Assembly (NCBI GenBank): GCA_003550725.1
Contig: PUKZ01000003.1
Location: 95,124-132,689 of the forward strand
DNA: 37,566 nucleotides
Direction: 5' to 3'
Origin: Bacteroidales bacterium
Lineage (GTDB): Bacteria; Bacteroidota; Bacteroidia; Bacteroidales; UBA7960
In this document: positions 34,652 to 37,566 of the stretch, piece by piece
Layout: each line of letters opens with the position of its first letter
How positions within the stretch are numbered: position 1 is the first letter of the stretch
Notes under the pieces: generated by a model
Told to the model about the DNA's origin: nothing
The model's database searches: none
What the model saw: only the letters and a program-made list of their open reading frames with translations
Made by a program: the position numbers and the translations under genes

Positions 34652-35536
34652 TTAAGACTTATTTTTTGGATTAACAAATTCATCAATATTATCTAAATAT
34701 CCGCCAATTTCTTCACCAATATCTTTAAACAATTCTATATCATGTTTTGAAAAAGGCTTAAATGAGGCTAATTCAATAATACCTGATATCTTTTTATTTA
34801 TTTTACTTATTATTGGAAATATAATCAAATTGTTTGGAGTGGCACTTCCAAGACCACTTGATACATTGATGTATCCTTGTGGTATATTATCAAGCAAAAG
34901 TGGTTCTCCTTGTTTTGCAACCTGTCCGATAAGTCCTTCACCAACTTCAAACTCAAAAATTTTCTCTTCCGGAACATAATAAGCATAAGCTGCCGACATT
35001 ATTAACTTATCAGTATTATCATCTGTTTTTCTTAAATATACTTCACCCTGAGCTAATTCGTAATATTTGCCGATGCATGATAAAATCGCTTCGGAAATTA
35101 TTTTATGATCTTTATTTGTGGTAGGAATATTTTTTTTGAAACAATCAATCAAATTATTTTTTTTCTCTTCAGCCTGTTTGTTGTGAATATGCTCTTGTTC
35201 TTTTTGGTTTTCCGAAGTTTCTTTCAGCTGATCATCAATTAGCTTACTATTATTTTGCTGTTCTAAAACACTACTTCTTAATTGCCCCATTAATTTGCTT
35301 AACTCGATAACAGCAAGGATAAAAAATGCTGTAAATGGAATAACCAGCAGAAGAATCATATATAGAAACAAGTAATAGAAATCTGTTTCAACTTCAATGA
35401 ATTCGGGGGTTCTATATATTTTCTGATAAATAGTGTTGCTATAGCTAAATAGAAATAATGCTAACACTATCATTAAGACAGAGAGAAAAAGGTATATAAT
35501 AAATTTTCCGTATTTCATCATCTGTTTATTTGCCAT
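34652..35536 (-). CDS. Two-TM GAF-domain sensor protein, paralogous to the phosphatase GAF
   Basis: A 294-residue membrane protein with TM segments at about 11-32 and 54-78, a Gln/Glu/Lys-rich coiled coil (about 80-125) and a GAF domain (about 135-285). The GAF region (SAAYAYYVPEEK, VGEGLIGQVAKQGEPLLL, YINVSSGLG, NNLIIFPI, GIIELASFKPFSKHDIELFKDI) is plainly related to that of the phosphatase encoded next, with the same segments in order. It has no output domain and may form a mixed sensor with the phosphatase; that is inference. ATG at 35536 is chosen; a TTG nine bases upstream adds nothing conserved. It lies 129 bases before the phosphatase gene and 171 after cheB. Confidence 0.8.
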   Translation of the reverse strand: MANKQMMKYGKFIIYLFLSVLMIVLALFLFSYSNTIYQKIYRTPEFIEVETDFYYLFLYMILLLVIPFTAFFILAVIELSKLMGQLRSSVLEQQNNSKLIDDQLKETSENQKEQEHIHNKQAEEKKNNLIDCFKKNIPTTNKDHKIISEAILSCIGKYYELAQGEVYLRKTDDNTDKLIMSAAYAYYVPEEKIFEFEVGEGLIGQVAKQGEPLLLDNIPQGYINVSSGLGSATPNNLIIFPIISKINKKISGIIELASFKPFSKHDIELFKDIGEEIGGYLDNIDEFVNPKNKS

Positions 35537-35707
35537 ATATTGCAAGTATTAACATTTTTCAATACACGAAAACATTCAGGTTATATTTTTTCCATTTCCT
35601 GCTATGCTCTTTATTCGGGGCTTTTAATATTTCAAGCACCGGGTGACCAAATTAATAATTAAACAAAGATTTGCTTTTATGCTGTTTGATAAATAATGTA
35701 CGCAAAG

Positions 35708-36280
35708 CTAATTGTTTTTTAGTAAAGAAAACAAAAATTTTATTATTTCATCACTATCAATGATTTTGTCAACGTTTTTAGTTTTTTCGATAGCTGCAGC
35801 AGGCATAGCAGATACTTGAGAATCTGACGGATCTTGTACTATAGCCATACCTCCATAATCTTTAATTTTTTTTAATCCCAGGGCTCCGTCCTTATTTGCA
35901 CCTGACAATATAATACCCACACATTTGTTTTTATAGGCATAGCCGCCTGTCATAAAAGTCAAATCCAGGCTGGGTCTGGAATGATTAACTGATTCTTCAA
36001 TCGATAAAGCAAAAGTACCTGCCAACTCTATATATAAATGATAATTTGCCGGAGCAAGATATACATTTCCGGGTTTTATTTTCTCTTTGTCATGTGGCTC
36101 AATAACCGGTATTTTTGATTTAAACGACAAAGCTTCAACAAAACCGTGTCTAACATGCTTTAGTCGATGTAAAGCCAAAACAACCGGTATAGGATAATCT
36201 TTAGGTAATTGAGATAATATCTTTGTTATAACCTGAAAGCTTCCAGCTGAACCTCCGATAATTATCAATTTATATTCCAT
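35708..36280 (-). CDS. CheB-type protein-glutamate methylesterase domain, no receiver
   Basis: A 190-residue stand-alone CheB catalytic domain. The triad is Ser11 (IIGGSAGS), His38 (VVLALHRL) and Asp131 (ILSGANKDGALGL); AIVQDPSDSQVSAMPAAAI (144-162) is also typical. CheB normally removes methyl groups from, or deamidates, chemoreceptor glutamates, and is controlled by an N-terminal receiver; that receiver is absent here. It lies 48 bases after cheR. No chemoreceptor, CheA, CheW or CheY cluster is nearby, so the pair may act on another coiled-coil sensor. The ATG at 36280 is clear. The single-domain response regulator at the far end might stand in for the missing receiver, but this is a guess. 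Confidence 0.9.
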   Translation of the reverse strand: MEYKLIIIGGSAGSFQVITKILSQLPKDYPIPVVLALHRLKHVRHGFVEALSFKSKIPVIEPHDKEKIKPGNVYLAPANYHLYIELAGTFALSIEESVNHSRPSLDLTFMTGGYAYKNKCVGIILSGANKDGALGLKKIKDYGGMAIVQDPSDSQVSAMPAAAIEKTKNVDKIIDSDEIIKFLFSLLKNN

Positions 36281-36328
36281 TAACTACTCTTTATTGCCTG
36301 TTAATAAACTCAAAGATTATCCGTTTTG

Positions 36329-37177
36329 CTAATCAATCTTTTTATACACTTTTTCGCTATTATTAACCTCTCTGTACCTGTTAAAATCTTTGCACCACGA
36401 AATATCCTCCATATTACCAATTGCCAAATAACCATTATAAATAAGTTTATTTGTAAATATTTCGAGCAACTTCTCCTGATATTGAGATGTGTAATATATG
36501 AATATATTCCGGCATATTATCAAATTAAACATGTTATGTTGCTGAACTTCCTGATGGTAGTTATTCAATTCAAATTTAATATTATCATATACTTTATCAC
36601 AAACACTAAACCCGTTGACTTGAGGCTCTATATATTGTGAAAAGCTTGTTTTGCCATCATTAAAGCGTTGATAATTGGAATCGCTTATCTCTATTTTACT
36701 ATTTGAGAAAATTCTTTTGCCCGGCTTATTAATAGTATATGGTGTAATATCAGTTGCTAATATTTCGGCCTTATCTTTCAGCCCGCTTTCCAGTATGACA
36801 ATCGAAGCAGTTAAAGCTTCTTCACCGGTGGAGCATCCCGGAATCCATATCTTAATCTTCATGAGATTTTTACCAAGAACCGGCAGCAATTCATCACGAA
36901 GATACCGCCAAAATGCCGGGTCGCGAAAAAATTCCGTGCATTCAACATCAATATCACTCAAAAACTTATCAAAAAAAGATTTGTCAGAAACTAATTTTTC
37001 AGTTAAATCCTCTATATTTTTTAATTCATTTTTTTGTAAAGCCTTAATAAGACGCCTTTTAAAAGAAGTTAAGGCAAAATTCCCAAGGTCAAAACCGTGC
37101 TTTTTATTCACTGCTTCGATCAATTTCCGTATCCCGGAAATACTGATTTCTATCTCTTTATCCAAAAAATTACTCAT
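36329..37177 (-). CDS. CheR-type protein-glutamate O-methyltransferase
   Basis: A 282-residue SAM-dependent methyltransferase of the CheR family. The N-terminal helical domain (about 10-75) has the KRRLIKAL segment, and the catalytic domain has VECTEFFRDPAFW, IWIPGCSTGEEALTASIVI (SAM motif), ILATDITPYTI and LIICRNIFIYYTSQYQEKLLEIF. It methylates glutamates on coiled-coil sensors. ATG at 37177 is chosen; the open frame runs on upstream to a GTG, but that stretch is hydrophobic, unconserved and A-T-rich. It is the first gene of the signalling cluster, 48 bases before cheB, with no TPR extension. Confidence 0.9.
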   Translation of the reverse strand: MSNFLDKEIEISISGIRKLIEAVNKKHGFDLGNFALTSFKRRLIKALQKNELKNIEDLTEKLVSDKSFFDKFLSDIDVECTEFFRDPAFWRYLRDELLPVLGKNLMKIKIWIPGCSTGEEALTASIVILESGLKDKAEILATDITPYTINKPGKRIFSNSKIEISDSNYQRFNDGKTSFSQYIEPQVNGFSVCDKVYDNIKFELNNYHQEVQQHNMFNLIICRNIFIYYTSQYQEKLLEIFTNKLIYNGYLAIGNMEDISWCKDFNRYREVNNSEKVYKKID

Positions 37178-37566
37178 GCAATAAACATATCTAAACCAAT
37201 GCGCAACAAATATAATTAATAAATTTATCATTCTATAGGCAAAATTTGTTTTATTAAATAAAAAAAATATCAATAATTCCCGTAAATATCGATATTTTTT
37301 AACAATTAAACAGATATATACAATATTTTTAATCAACCAATAAATTACCTGGATTATCCTGTTTTCCACATTGGGACACCAAAAACTTTTTTAACACCAT
37401 TTCATATAGCTCTTTCCGGTGTTCATCCATGTTTAATAGTTATGTTTTTTTAAAAAACCTTTTAAACTTTTTTCTCATATAAAACCAACCTATTATAATT
37501 GAAAATAAAAATCCCATACAACAATTGTTATTGTTGCTAAAAAATGCGGCAATAATCTGTAATTAA
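37178..37566. other. Intergenic region upstream of cheR (389 bp), no confident gene
   Basis: The right end of the window holds no gene I can support. On the minus strand there is a 33-codon open frame (37430-37329, starting MDEHRKELYEMVLKKF), with a stop close upstream at 37442-37440, and before it a short hydrophobic frame ending at that stop. The first is hydrophilic and protein-like but too short to call. The region probably contains the promoter of the cheR cluster. Confidence 0.4.
37207..37214 (-). promoter_or_regulatory. Possible -7 promoter box for cheR and the signalling cluster
   Basis: On the minus strand TATATTTG fits the Bacteroidota TAnnTTTG -7 consensus and lies about 30 bases before the cheR ATG, a good distance. 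The nearest TTTG upstream is 25 bases away, longer than the usual 19-21, so the -33 match is weak. Confidence 0.35.

Noticed and set aside
36675-37184. 169-codon open frame on the plus strand within cheR
   Set aside because: It is antisense to conserved CheR motifs; its Ser/Leu/Ile-rich content is what the opposite strand of a coding frame gives.
37178-37369. N-terminal extension of CheR to a GTG start
   Set aside because: The extra 64 residues are hydrophobic, low in complexity and unlike CheR N-termini. ATG at 37177 matches the domain edge and is followed by typical CheR sequence.
37443-37517. Short hydrophobic frame on the minus strand near the right edge
   Set aside because: About 25 codons from its ATG, made of hydrophobic and Lys codons common in A+T-rich DNA, and no ribosome site. 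It does not join the downstream frame because of a frame change and the stop at 37442-37440.

Overview
The window is A+T-rich chromosomal DNA from a member of the Bacteroidota, most likely an uncultured or marine Bacteroidales/Marinilabiliales-type anaerobe. The evidence is two large secreted proteins with type IX secretion (T9SS) C-terminal sorting domains, a PorE-architecture OmpA protein, the 390-residue Bacteroidota type of PurM, an FtsX/LolC-E permease close behind rbfA, weak Shine-Dalgarno sites, and at least one promoter of the Bacteroidota TAnnTTTG type. I see no IS element, CRISPR array, tRNA or rRNA, and no sign of recent transfer. This is reading by eye; no database search was run.

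Left part (1-7.6 kb, + strand): the 3' end of rbfA, a membrane-anchored SAM methyltransferase wedged between rbfA and a LolC/E-family permease, a 1414-residue gingipain-family (C25) protease with three tandem beta-sandwich repeats and a T9SS tail, and a second small SAM methyltransferase. Then on the - strand (7.8-13.4 kb): an orphan, non-pyrrolysine MttB-family corrinoid methyltransferase, an M50 site-2-type protease with a CBS domain, and an 819-residue exported TPR-type protein of unknown role. A + strand operon (13.6-15.4 kb) carries a YciO/TsaC-family protein, a cupin and a metal-type KdsA (Kdo-8-P synthase, LPS inner core).

Middle part (15.5-25.5 kb, - strand): an M23 endopeptidase with a His-to-Cys change in its HxH motif, a roughly 620 bp gene-free gap with inverted repeats, purM, a PorE-like T9SS component ending in a terminator hairpin, tatA with a long acidic tail, an M14 carboxypeptidase with a T9SS tail, dapA and an overlapping conserved Bacteroidota gene. 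The PorE-like protein fits with the two T9SS substrates nearby.

Right part (25.7-37.4 kb, - strand): the most interesting region. Read in the direction of transcription it encodes CheR, a receiver-less CheB, a two-TM GAF protein, a two-TM GAF-PAS-PAS-SpoIIE phosphatase, a SiaB-family kinase, a SiaC-family phosphoprotein (Thr68 motif intact), a TerB-like/ABCG ATPase-permease fusion, a lipoprotein, a small secreted Cys-containing protein and a single-domain response regulator. No GGDEF (SiaD) protein, chemoreceptor, CheA or CheW is present. I infer a Sia-type partner-switching pathway, sensed through paralogous GAF domains and possibly tuned by methylation, with an ABC exporter and envelope proteins as candidate outputs.
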